From: Arthrobacter citreus
GTDB taxonomy: Bacteria; Bacillota; Bacilli; Bacillales; Bacillaceae_G
DNA length: 64,000 bases
Direction: 5' to 3'
Assembly: GCA_013200995.1 (NCBI GenBank)
Contig: CP053688.1
Location: 2,976,001-3,040,000, forward strand
Positions 9,330 through 16,077 of the stretch are shown here, one piece after another (positions within the stretch are counted from its first letter, which is position 1; each line of letters starts with the position of its first letter). The notes beneath the pieces are model-generated. The model worked only from the letters and a program-made list of their open reading frames with translations. It searched no databases and was not told where the DNA came from. The translations under genes were made by a program, and so were the position numbers.

Positions 9330-9371
9330 GATTGTTGATTTTCTTATACGACTAGTTGAACAAGGATTTTT
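9330..9371 (+). repeat. Degenerate island repeat, copy R0 (right arm only)
   Basis: The stretch from TTTTCTTAT to TTGAACAAGGATT matches the right arm of the repeat family whose fuller copies lie at 11385 and 13237. The left arm and terminator hairpin are not recognisable. It is the first element of the series and precedes the small gene at 9424. Confidence 0.5.
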
Positions 9372-9423
9372 GTACATAACGTCGAATAATATCTATTAAA
9401 TTTAATTTTATCAGGAGAGAAAA

Positions 9424-9657
9424 ATGAAAAGAAATATCATATATGTTGTGTTATCACCAATAATTTTTTATTTATTACTAAACCTTTTTATAATAATTGG
9501 ATTTGACACGGATAATGCATTTGCTATTACACTTTCTATATTTTTAGGAATTATTATAAGTCTATTAGTATCGATTAATAAAAGACTTTCAACAGATACA
9601 CCAAAATCCGATAAAGTAAAAGCTGCTTATGCCAATAATCTGAAAGAGAGGAATTAA
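9424..9657 (+). CDS. Small two-helix membrane protein
   Basis: A 77-residue protein that I do not recognise. Two hydrophobic segments (about residues 4-24 and 31-49) are separated by a short acidic turn and followed by a charged tail rich in Lys and Asn. CAGGAGAG precedes the ATG. It is the first gene of the repeat-punctuated island, lying between copies R0 and R1, and it has no partner gene. A membrane anchor or small regulator is possible, but nothing in the sequence points to a specific function. Confidence 0.6.
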   Translation: MKRNIIYVVLSPIIFYLLLNLFIIIGFDTDNAFAITLSIFLGIIISLLVSINKRLSTDTPKSDKVKAAYANNLKERN

Positions 9658-9681
9658 CAATTAAGCAGAGGAAATTAAATG

Positions 9682-9770
9682 AATTCTTATTTATCTAACA
9701 GTGCGATTCTTCAAAAACGAAGGATCGTTTTTCTTATGCAGCTAAATGACAGGATAGTTGAATAAGAATC
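9682..9770 (+). repeat. Island repeat, copy R1
   Basis: A copy of the roughly 90-bp repeat family. It has a left arm (CTTATTTATCTAAC), then a terminator-like hairpin (about 9703-9727, CGATTCTTC facing GAAGGATCG, then a T run), then a right arm ending in GATAGTTGAATAAG (GTTGAAT at 9757-9763). It starts 25 bases after the stop of the preceding small gene and so also serves as its terminator. Confidence 0.75.
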
Positions 9771-9928
9771 TGAGCATTTTCTATGAATATCGTATTCAAA
9801 TCTAGGTTACATAAATACGCTTCTCGGCAATAAAAACGTTGGTGAATATTAACATTCTAATAGGGAAATTTAACTATATTAATTATCTACGTAACTTATA
9901 TTCCCATTTATAATTTCTGCATTTGTAA

Positions 9929-10045
9929 TGTAATTGTTTTATGTTGGTAAAAATAACACGAATCGGGCCTTTTTTATTCTTCCTATTGATTTGCATCCAT
10001 TTAGTGGGAGTTAAAAGTTATTGCATCATGAAAGGATCTTATTGA
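9929..10045 (+). pseudogene. 3' remnant of a gerAA-type germinant receptor gene
   Basis: Thirty-eight codons open from 9929 end in TGA immediately before the gerAB ATG. The segment TRIGPFLFFLL followed by IHLVGVKSY resembles the C-terminal end of GerAA proteins (a hydrophobic stretch, then HLV, basic residue, SF/SY). An in-frame stop at 9926 and the absence of any upstream coding sequence show the rest is gone. Position and frame coupling to gerAB support the call. The similarity is short. Confidence 0.45.
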
Positions 10046-11152
10046 ATGAATATTAATAGTTCAACTGATCGAATTAGCAATTTTCAAGCAATTATGTTTT
10101 TAACAAACTTTATTTTAGGAACTGGAATCTTAGTTCTTCCTAAAGTAGTAACAGAAAAAGTAAAAACTCCAGATTCGTGGATATCAGTCATTTTAGGTGG
10201 CTTATTATGTATTCTTGTCGTACTTTTACATGTTAAACTATGCCAAAAATACCCGAATGAAACGTTTTTTCAATTTAATCAAAAAATTGTTGGAAAATGG
10301 ATAGGCTTATTTCTAAGCTTAATTGTAATTTTCTATTACATAGTGCTTTCAGCATTTGAAGTTCGAACCTTGGTTGAAACGATAGGAATATATATACTTC
10401 AAGGCACTCCAATGTGGGCTATTATGATACCATTTATTTGGATCGGTCTATACTTAGTACTTGGTGGCATTAATTCGTTGGCTCGAATGTTAGAGATTAT
10501 ATTTCCTATTACGGCTATCTGCTTACTATTAGTTATATTTTTAGGTATCGGTATATTCGAAGTTGATAATTTACGTCCTGTATTAGGGATGGGAGTAAAA
10601 CCAATCCGTAAAGGAATAATAACTGCTAATTCAGTATTCTCTGGATTTGAAATTATTCTCTTTATATTTATGTTTATGAAAGAAAAAAAACAAGCACCCA
10701 AAGTCGTTATTATTGGACTTGGAATTCCTATTTTTTTCTATACAATGACTACAATTATAGTAGTTGGAGCACTTTCAGTAGACGGAGTATCGTTACAAAC
10801 ATGGCCAGTACTCACATATATTCGAGGTTATGAAATTCCAGGTCTTTTTTTTGAAAGGTTCGACTCTTTATTCATTGTAATTTGGATTATGCAAATATTT
10901 ACTACGTATACAATTGGTCTTTTTCTATCCGCTTTAGGAATGACACAAATTTTGAAAAAAAAATCTATTCGACCTTTTCTTTTTGGTATAATTCCTATTA
11001 TTTTTATCATTGCCAGTGTTCCTAGGAATATCAATGAGGTATTTAAAATGGGAGGAATGCAAGGAAATGTTGCTATTTATTTATTTAGTATACTTCCAAT
11101 CTTACTACTAATCATCTCCTTTATAAGAGGAAATATAGGTGCGAAAATTTAA
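10046..11152 (+). CDS. Spore germination permease, GerAB family
   Basis: A 368-residue APC-superfamily protein with ten hydrophobic segments and the family start (SNFQAIMFLTNFILGTGILVLP). GerAB-type subunits sit in the spore inner membrane, bind the germinant and form an ion channel with GerAA and GerAC. AAAGGA lies before the ATG. The neighbours are truncated: a gerAA tail directly upstream and a broken gerAC start overlapping its 3' end. It is therefore an orphan B subunit. Whether it still works with A and C subunits from elsewhere cannot be told. Confidence 0.88.
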   Translation: MNINSSTDRISNFQAIMFLTNFILGTGILVLPKVVTEKVKTPDSWISVILGGLLCILVVLLHVKLCQKYPNETFFQFNQKIVGKWIGLFLSLIVIFYYIVLSAFEVRTLVETIGIYILQGTPMWAIMIPFIWIGLYLVLGGINSLARMLEIIFPITAICLLLVIFLGIGIFEVDNLRPVLGMGVKPIRKGIITANSVFSGFEIILFIFMFMKEKKQAPKVVIIGLGIPIFFYTMTTIIVVGALSVDGVSLQTWPVLTYIRGYEIPGLFFERFDSLFIVIWIMQIFTTYTIGLFLSALGMTQILKKKSIRPFLFGIIPIIFIIASVPRNINEVFKMGGMQGNVAIYLFSILPILLLIISFIRGNIGAKI

Positions 11153-11279
11153 CATATTTCGTTCATATAACATTATTTGGATGCTAGTACTTTTTCTTTC
11201 ACGTCTTACAGGATATTGGAGCAATAAGATCATTCATTTAAAATCGACTCCATCTTCTGTTGAAGGTATTCAATTCTAG
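11139..11279 (+). pseudogene. Truncated gerAC-type lipoprotein gene
   Basis: A GTG start inside the end of gerAB opens a 46-codon frame. It begins like Ger(x)C lipoproteins: a basic start, a hydrophobic segment, then LTGYWS where the family has LTGCWS. The lipobox cysteine is thus replaced by Tyr, and similarity ends after about 30 residues, where full GerAC proteins run to about 370. The overlap with gerAB is the normal gerAB-gerAC arrangement. I read it as a dead remnant. Confidence 0.65.
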
Positions 11280-11384
11280 TTAACATAATCATTGGTAATA
11301 TAAATGTATATTTTGATAACAAATCTAATTCTAAAGATTTATTTCTTTTAACTTGGTTTAATATATTTGCTTTAATATTTACAA

Positions 11385-11470
11385 GCTTATGCAACTAACG
11401 CATGCGACTCTTCAATAGAAGATCGCTTTTTTTTATTCAACAAAATGGCAAGATAGTTCAATAAGGAATT
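11385..11470 (+). repeat. Island repeat, copy R2
   Basis: Left arm CTTATGCAACTAACGC, terminator hairpin (GCGACTCTTC facing GAAGATCGC, then T8), right arm TTATTCAACAAAATGGC to GATAGTTCAATAAGG. The central hairpin sequence differs from that of the other copies while the arms are conserved. It follows the gerAC remnant. The stretch 11280-11384 before it shows no gene. Confidence 0.8.
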
Positions 11471-11480
11471 AGAGTTTATA

Positions 11481-12062
11481 ATGGATTTACAACAGTCAAA
11501 ACTAGCATGCGGAGGAAAAAATGCATCATTTTTTTATAGAGTACCTAGAAAAAATTTTGATTTTTTTTATGAAAAGCGAATAATTAACGATATGTCCATT
11601 ATTAACGAAAGTGGTGAATCTGTTTTTATTTTACAAAAACAAAAGCATCGATTTTTTGCTAATATAGTTCACGAATTAATAGATAGTGGATTACCTTTTT
11701 GTTACAAGATAAGGAATGTTCATGGTCAAACTCTATTTAGTATTAATTGTGCTTTTCCAGGATTTCGTTATATTTTAATTGAACATTTATCTGGACAAGC
11801 CATACCGATTACTAAACATAGAGAACTTTCAACTGAATTATCGTATACTTTTATGATTTCTAACAATGAATATTTTTTTAAAAAAGATTTTAAAGATGCA
11901 GGTCATTTAATATGCGACAATAAAGAAGTAGCTGCTGTATCTATGCCATTTGATTCAGATGATAATAGAGAATTTGATAAAATTATTGTAAATGCGTCAT
12001 CAGAAGAAATTGCCCCACTTGCAGTCGTTTTATTTCATACTTTTTATTATTATGGTAGGTAG
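11481..12062 (+). CDS. Tubby-C-terminal-like protein, probable frameshift near the start
   Basis: The open frame gives 193 residues. From about residue 30 it resembles the small Bacillus proteins with a tubby/LURP-one-like beta barrel: alternating strands, for example SGESVFILQKQKHRF and PFCYKIRNVHGQTLFSI. The ATG at 11481 has no ribosome binding site. An excellent GGAGG at 11511 precedes an ATG at 11521 in another frame. That frame runs through T7 (11529-11535), and one extra T would join it to the main frame. So either one T is lost here (mutation or sequencing error) or translation starts poorly. The function of the family is not established. Confidence 0.5.
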   Translation: MDLQQSKLACGGKNASFFYRVPRKNFDFFYEKRIINDMSIINESGESVFILQKQKHRFFANIVHELIDSGLPFCYKIRNVHGQTLFSINCAFPGFRYILIEHLSGQAIPITKHRELSTELSYTFMISNNEYFFKKDFKDAGHLICDNKEVAAVSMPFDSDDNREFDKIIVNASSEEIAPLAVVLFHTFYYYGR

Positions 12063-12224
12063 GTAGGTGGCAATCTGCGTATCATATAAACGTTGAGAAG
12101 TATTATTGGATGATGGTACGGTAGAGATAGGTAAGTTCATAAGTGATGAGTACTATTAAGACTACAATTAGAGACCTTATTTAGGGCTTTTGTGATTAAC
12201 TTTTTATATTCTTTATGCAACTAA

Positions 12225-12896
12225 GTCGAGTAGAATGGAGTCTCTTTACCTTACAGTAAATTGAACTCCACCCCCCTCCCAGAACCGTGCTTGCACTATT
12301 AATGCACACGGCTCCTCCAACTTATCATTCACAGAATGTAGCAATCTTAAATATTGCTAATTCTACTATCCTTAATAGTTTTGTTTCCATTTATTCTACC
12401 TCTGTGTGTAGTAAATGTGTCCTTATTAAGGGTGATACTTTGGTAGCAGTCTTTCCTCCATCGGCATTACCCAACTTCATAGGTACTACACTGCTATCCG
12501 ACTCCCTACATCGGCATTTGGTTTCCTTACTTGTTATCGCTTGTACACCATACTCTTCTATTAAATGAAAAGACCGGTAGGGTCTCCCGAGTTGCCGTAT
12601 CATATCAATGTGTTACGTGCCAAGGTCTCTGACTCCGGAGAGGCTTTACCCTTCTTGCCTTAACGAAAGGTAAAACGTTGCTTTCTGCTATGCGTAAGGC
12701 ATCAGCCCTCTCGATTTACTAACATTTCGAAGCTCAATCCCTTCAACCATTTGGCTTTCGGCCCGCAACCTAACTGTCTACGCTTAAAGATTAAAGTTAC
12801 CTTTAATCCTCCAAGACTCGCTACGAGTGAATGGCTAGTTCTTTCTCGACGGGAATCCCACCCGCTATATGATACGACCTAGGCTCGGCCGCACAC
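12225..12896 (-). mobile_element. ORF-less group II intron
   Basis: On the minus strand the element begins GTGCGGCC, the conserved group II 5' end. It contains a typical domain V at 12282-12314 (GAGCCGTGTGC paired with GCACGGTTC). Domain VI follows, with GGAGT/ACTCC and TTTAC/GTAAA arms. The likely 3' end is ...TCGAC at 12225. At about 672 nt it is a ribozyme core with no reverse transcriptase. A start codon and 21 codons at 12325-12390 look like the remains of the deleted ORF. It is inserted in the palindrome of repeat R3, opposite to the surrounding genes. The exact ends are good to a few bases. Confidence 0.85.
12325..12390 (-). pseudogene. Remnant of the intron-encoded reverse transcriptase start
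   Basis: An ATG followed by METKLLRIVELA and nine more codons ends in TGA just before domain V. The opening resembles the first residues of group II intron maturase ORFs at the expected place in domain IV. I infer an internal deletion that left only the two ends. Confidence 0.4.
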
Positions 12897-13059
12897 GCAT
12901 GCATTAGTTGAGCAAGGTATGGATGTTAATCTAAAATTATCGGCTTAAAAATGTTGTAATTTGTCGGTTAATGTTTAAAAGTTGAACGATTTTCTTAATA
13001 TAAAATCCCTATCAATTTTCATTATAATTAGTGTATATAAGTTAAAGGAGAGTTAAAAA

Positions 13060-13206
13060 TTGAATAGAAATCAAGATAATAGAAACAATCAAAATCATAG
13101 AAATGACGATTCGTTCGACCGTGCTTTTTTTGGAAGTCCAGGTGTTATGCTTACATTAATCGCTATTATTATTTTAGGTTCTATCATTTGGAATTACTTT
13201 AAGTAA
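13060..13206 (+). CDS. Small single-pass membrane protein
   Basis: A 48-residue protein that starts at TTG, nine bases after AAAGGAG. Residues 1-20 are rich in Asn, Arg and Asp. Residues 29-44 form one hydrophobic helix (MLTLIAIIILGSIIW), and it ends in NYFK. I do not recognise the family. It lies in the island between repeats R3 and R4, and R4 begins 31 bases after its stop. The strong ribosome binding site and clean two-part composition support a real small gene. Confidence 0.65.
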   Translation: MNRNQDNRNNQNHRNDDSFDRAFFGSPGVMLTLIAIIILGSIIWNYFK

Positions 13207-13236
13207 TTTCTATTTTTATTTCTCTATTTTATGATC

Positions 13237-13332
13237 CCTTATGCAACTAACTGATGCATTAGTTGAACAACCTAAAGCTACTTCGGTAGCTTTTTCTTAT
13301 TCAAGTAAATGGCAGATTAGTTGAATAAGGAT
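13237..13332 (+). repeat. Island repeat, copy R4
   Basis: The clearest copy. The left arm CTTATGCAACTAAC...TTAGTTGAACAA is self-palindromic. The central hairpin AAAGCTACTTCGGTAGCTTTTT is a classic terminator. The right arm CTTATTCAAGTAA ATGGCAGA TTAGTTGAATAAGG is a 13-base inverted repeat with one mismatch. GTTGAAT lies at 13320-13326. Confidence 0.85.
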
Positions 13333-13434
13333 TATCTAAAATCCTATGTGCCGAGTGTAGCGAAGAAGGGATTAATGAGCAAAAGGACGAATACTATAAG
13401 TAACTAGAAAATATTGGAAAGTGCTCCTCGACGT

Positions 13435-14114
13435 GCTCCTTGCTTCGCTTCGTCCGCCCGTGAAAACAGAGTGGAATGACGAAGGAATGAAACGAAGAGC
13501 GGAGCGAGCGAGCATAGCGAAGGGAGAGAGTATAGCGATGAAAAAAAGTCGAATTTTACTGAGTATCTTGTTAGTTGGCATATTAGCTTTAGCAGGTTGT
13601 ACATCAGGTAACACATCGAAAAAGAAACAGGTTGATCCGAACATTGCGATGATCAAAACGGTGTTAGAAAAACAGGTGACCGGTCCAGATGCTGATTTGA
13701 AGAAGGCACTTGAATCACCGAATCCGCCTGCTGGTATCGAAGCCTACACGAATAAAGAGTTCAAGAAGTATTTCACGGATGCATCGTTCGAATCGTTTGT
13801 TTCGGCGTATGCACTTCGCTTCACATTTGAAGCGCACAAAAACGGGTTCACCTTAGCATACAAGGATGCGAAAGTGAATGCGGTGAAAGGCGAAAAAGGC
13901 GCGTATGATTATACCGTCACATTTGTTGCCAAAAAGAGCGGCAAGGATGACCAGACAATTGAGGTAACTGGACGATTTAACGTCAATGACGATCATAAGA
14001 TCGTACACGTCCGCTACAACGACGAAGATTTCGCAAAGGCCATGGCCGCGAAATAAACGCGCTCCTCACTGCACTCGTCCGCGTGTAAAGAACGAAGCGT
14101 CGTACAGAGTGGGT
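13435..14114 (+). other. GC-rich segment with imperfect flanking direct repeats
   Basis: From about 13425 to 14114 the sequence is clearly richer in G and C than its surroundings and uses GC-ending codons. Its two ends (13435-13474 and 14061-14114) share GCTCCT, then TCGTCCGC, then GTG/AAA and finally ACAGAGTGG in the same order and orientation. This suggests acquired DNA from a higher-GC Bacillaceae with related ends. The lipoprotein gene is its only gene. Confidence 0.55.
13538..14056 (+). CDS. Predicted lipoprotein of unknown function
   Basis: A 172-residue protein with a lipoprotein signal: MKKSR, a hydrophobic segment, and the lipobox LAGC with the cysteine at residue 21. The mature part holds an N-terminal helix-rich region and an alternating-strand C-terminal half (YDYTVTFVAKK, IEVTGRFNV, HKIVHVRYND), like small Bacillus lipoproteins with a cystatin-like fold. 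The ATG at 13538 follows AGGGAGAGAG. The longer frame upstream (from 13421) is GC-rich flank, not protein. Base composition differs strongly from the neighbours, which suggests transfer. Anchoring outside the membrane is expected. Confidence 0.7.
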   Translation: MKKSRILLSILLVGILALAGCTSGNTSKKKQVDPNIAMIKTVLEKQVTGPDADLKKALESPNPPAGIEAYTNKEFKKYFTDASFESFVSAYALRFTFEAHKNGFTLAYKDAKVNAVKGEKGAYDYTVTFVAKKSGKDDQTIEVTGRFNVNDDHKIVHVRYNDEDFAKAMAAK

Positions 14115-14153
14115 GAACAAAGTTGCAATTTAAAAATAGAAATAAACTGAATT

Positions 14154-14251
14154 TCCTTATTCAACTAACGCATGCATTAGTTCAACAACTGATCGACGAT
14201 TTTGTCGGTCTTTTTTATTGAACAAAATGGCAGGAAAGTGAAATAAGAATT
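14154..14251 (+). repeat. Island repeat, copy R5
   Basis: Left arm CCTTATTCAACTAACGC with the near-palindrome AACTAAcGCATGCaTTAGTT, a central GATCGACGATTTTGTCGGTC hairpin followed by T6, and right arm ATTGAACAAAATGGCAGG to GTGAAATAAG. ATTCAAC lies at 14159-14165. It follows the GC-rich lipoprotein gene. Confidence 0.8.
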
Positions 14252-14376
14252 AAAATTTACATATTTTTGCAAAGTTAGAATCACGTCAATTTACCTTATT
14301 ATGAAAATAGGAGTTTTATTAGAAATATTCATTTCGAGGAAAGTAGAAAAACTAATTTTTTTTAGGGGGGATTTAA

Positions 14377-14625
14377 CTGAAAAAATATATGAGATTAATT
14401 ATGAGTATAGTAGTCTTTATAATGATTTTTATAGCACAGAATAATAAAAATATATTCATTCAAAAAACTTTATTTGGCATAATTGGTATAATATGTATTT
14501 TGTCAGTATTACATCTTTTAAAAAAACGAAAACAATATTTTAAAGAAAGAAAATCAATAACTTTAACACGTATTATTGCCCCTTTAATTCTGATAATTTG
14601 TTGTTTATGGGAAATATTTTCTTAA
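14377..14625 (+). CDS. Small two-helix membrane protein
   Basis: About 82 residues with two hydrophobic segments separated by a short polar loop, then a Lys/Arg-rich stretch and a third hydrophobic end. No family is recognised. The best ribosome binding site (AGGGGGG at 14364-14370) is six bases before an in-frame CTG at 14377. The first ATG (14389) is 18 bases away, so CTG initiation is likely, though ATG cannot be excluded. It lies in the island between repeats R5 and R6. Confidence 0.55.
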   Translation: MKKYMRLIMSIVVFIMIFIAQNNKNIFIQKTLFGIIGIICILSVLHLLKKRKQYFKERKSITLTRIIAPLILIICCLWEIFS

Positions 14626-14689
14626 TCAACTACTATGGGAGTACAATTTAAACTTCCATTCACTGTTGTTAATTCTGGATTCATGGATG

Positions 14690-14775
14690 GCTAACGCATG
14701 GCTTTAGTGTCAACATGATCGGCTGAAAAGTCGATTTTTTTGGGTTCTAAATTGGAATTTAGTTGAAGAAGAACC
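14690..14775 (+). repeat. Degenerate island repeat, copy R6
   Basis: GGCTAACGCATGGCTTTAGTGTCAAC matches the left palindrome of R5 with several changes. A GATCGGCTGAAAAGTCGATTTTTTT hairpin and a right end AATTTAGTTGAAGAAGAA follow. It is the last copy of the series. The rest of 14776-14899 shows no gene. Confidence 0.55.
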
Positions 14776-14899
14776 AGATTAATATAGTAATGTGCGATAT
14801 TATAGTTTTATATATAATTTCAGAAAACGATATGTAACAACATATTTTAGAACAAATAATTCAACATTTTAGTTTATCAGAGCCTAAAATAAAAATAAA

Positions 14900-14930
14900 A
14901 GCAGAAAAACTCTTTAAAGTTTTTTCTGCT
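14900..14930 (-). terminator. Terminator of the glycerate kinase / ycj-type operon
   Basis: A 12-bp stem with one bulge (AGCAGAAAAACT facing AGTTTTTTCTGCT) lies 13 bases past the glycerate kinase stop, with A-rich sequence on its left (T-rich on the minus strand). Confidence 0.7.
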
Positions 14931-14942
14931 TTTTCACTTCAA

Positions 14943-16064
14943 TTACTTTAATAGAATAGCAATATTCCTTGCCGTTCTTTCAACATTTTCAAATGCATTT
15001 TTCATAACATCTTCAATCGGCATGATTGCAGGAATCGTAGGAAAAATAGCATCTATCCCATGCTTATACAGTTCCTCTATTCCATTACCAATGCTGCCAC
15101 AAATTGCAATCACTTTCGCATTTGGAGGCGCACAAGCAGCTGCTCCAACAGGGGCTTTACCAAATACAGTTTGGCCGTCCATTCTGCCTTCACCTACGAT
15201 TACGATGTCTGCATCCTTACATACTTCTACCACATTTAATTGTTCAAGAACAAGTTCAATGCCTTTTTTTATGGTAGCATTTGCGAATAACATTAGACCT
15301 GCACCCATGCCTCCACCTGCTCCACTACCAGGTATTTCTGATACAGTTTTACATAGAAATTGTTCGGCAATCTGATAGAAACGTCCCATTGCCTCATCTA
15401 ATTCAGCTAATTGATTAGCTAAAAGTCCTTTTTGTGGACCAAAAATATAGGTTGCTCCGTTTTTACCAGTCAATGGATTAATAACATCTGCGGCAATCGT
15501 GATGTTCACTTTGTCTAAAAGTGGTGATTTGTTTCGATCACTTATTGATGCTACTTTTAGTAAGGCTTCACCATTATTTTCAACTTCTTCACCGTTTTGA
15601 TCGAAGAATTGATAACCTAATGCGGTTGCCATACCAATCCCACCATCATTTGTTGAACTTCCTCCAACACCAATAATAAGCTCAGAAGCTCCACGCTCAA
15701 TTGCATGTAAGATTAATTCACCGACACCAAATGACGTTGTTTGTAATGGATTGCGTTTTTCAACTGGTACAAGATGTAAACCGCATGCTTCAGCCATTTC
15801 AATGAACGCTGTTTTATGATCTTTTGAAAATGCAATTTTAGCTAGAACCTTTTCATTAAGAGGGCCAGTTACATTAATCGTTTCAATTGTGCCTCCATTT
15901 GAAGCGATTAAAGCTTGAACTGTACCCTCTCCTCCGTCCGCTAGAGGTAATAAGTGATACTCTGCATTCGGAAAAACTGTTTGAAAGCCGTTATGGATGG
16001 CTTTCGCTACATTCATTGCATCCAAGCTTTCTTTAAAAGAATCAGGTAAGATTACAACTTTCAT
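14943..16064 (-). CDS. Glycerate kinase (GarK/GlxK family)
   Basis: A 373-residue protein that begins KVVILPDSFKESLDAMNVA, the hallmark of the glycerate kinase type 1 family. It also has the GGxGTVQAL, GVGGSSTNDGGIGMATALG and GAGGGMGAGLM glycine-rich motifs. It phosphorylates D-glycerate, normally at C2 in this family, to feed glycolysis. GGAGGAG precedes the ATG. It is the last gene of the long minus-strand sugar operon, 13 bases after the GH65 gene. The operon's GH13_18 phosphorylase can release glycerate from glucosylglycerate, so this kinase probably disposes of that product. Confidence 0.9.
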   Translation of the reverse strand: MKVVILPDSFKESLDAMNVAKAIHNGFQTVFPNAEYHLLPLADGGEGTVQALIASNGGTIETINVTGPLNEKVLAKIAFSKDHKTAFIEMAEACGLHLVPVEKRNPLQTTSFGVGELILHAIERGASELIIGVGGSSTNDGGIGMATALGYQFFDQNGEEVENNGEALLKVASISDRNKSPLLDKVNITIAADVINPLTGKNGATYIFGPQKGLLANQLAELDEAMGRFYQIAEQFLCKTVSEIPGSGAGGGMGAGLMLFANATIKKGIELVLEQLNVVEVCKDADIVIVGEGRMDGQTVFGKAPVGAAACAPPNAKVIAICGSIGNGIEELYKHGIDAIFPTIPAIMPIEDVMKNAFENVERTARNIAILLK

Positions 16065-16077
16065 TTGTTCTCCTCCA

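Larger units (their letters stand above)
12209..12918 (+). repeat. Island repeat, copy R3, split by the group II intron
   Basis: The left part (12209-12224, TTTATGCAACTAA) and the right part (12897-12918, CGCATGCATTAGTTGAGCAAGG) would together form the left palindromic arm seen intact in copies R4 and R5. The intron at 12225-12896 sits at the tip of this palindrome. No terminator hairpin or right arm is recognisable after 12918. Confidence 0.7.

Noticed and set aside
12287..12603. Open frames of 70-93 codons on both strands
   Set aside because: They lie inside the group II intron ribozyme, whose conserved structure explains the sequence.
13372..13656. Minus-strand frames of 94 and 70 codons
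   Set aside because: They are antisense to the GC-rich flank and the lipoprotein signal sequence, with no ribosome binding site.
9330..14775. A plain reading of the island hairpins as ordinary terminators
   Set aside because: Only the central hairpin is terminator-like. The conserved outer arms and the ATGGCAG spacer between the two right-arm strands are shared between copies, which independent terminators would not show.
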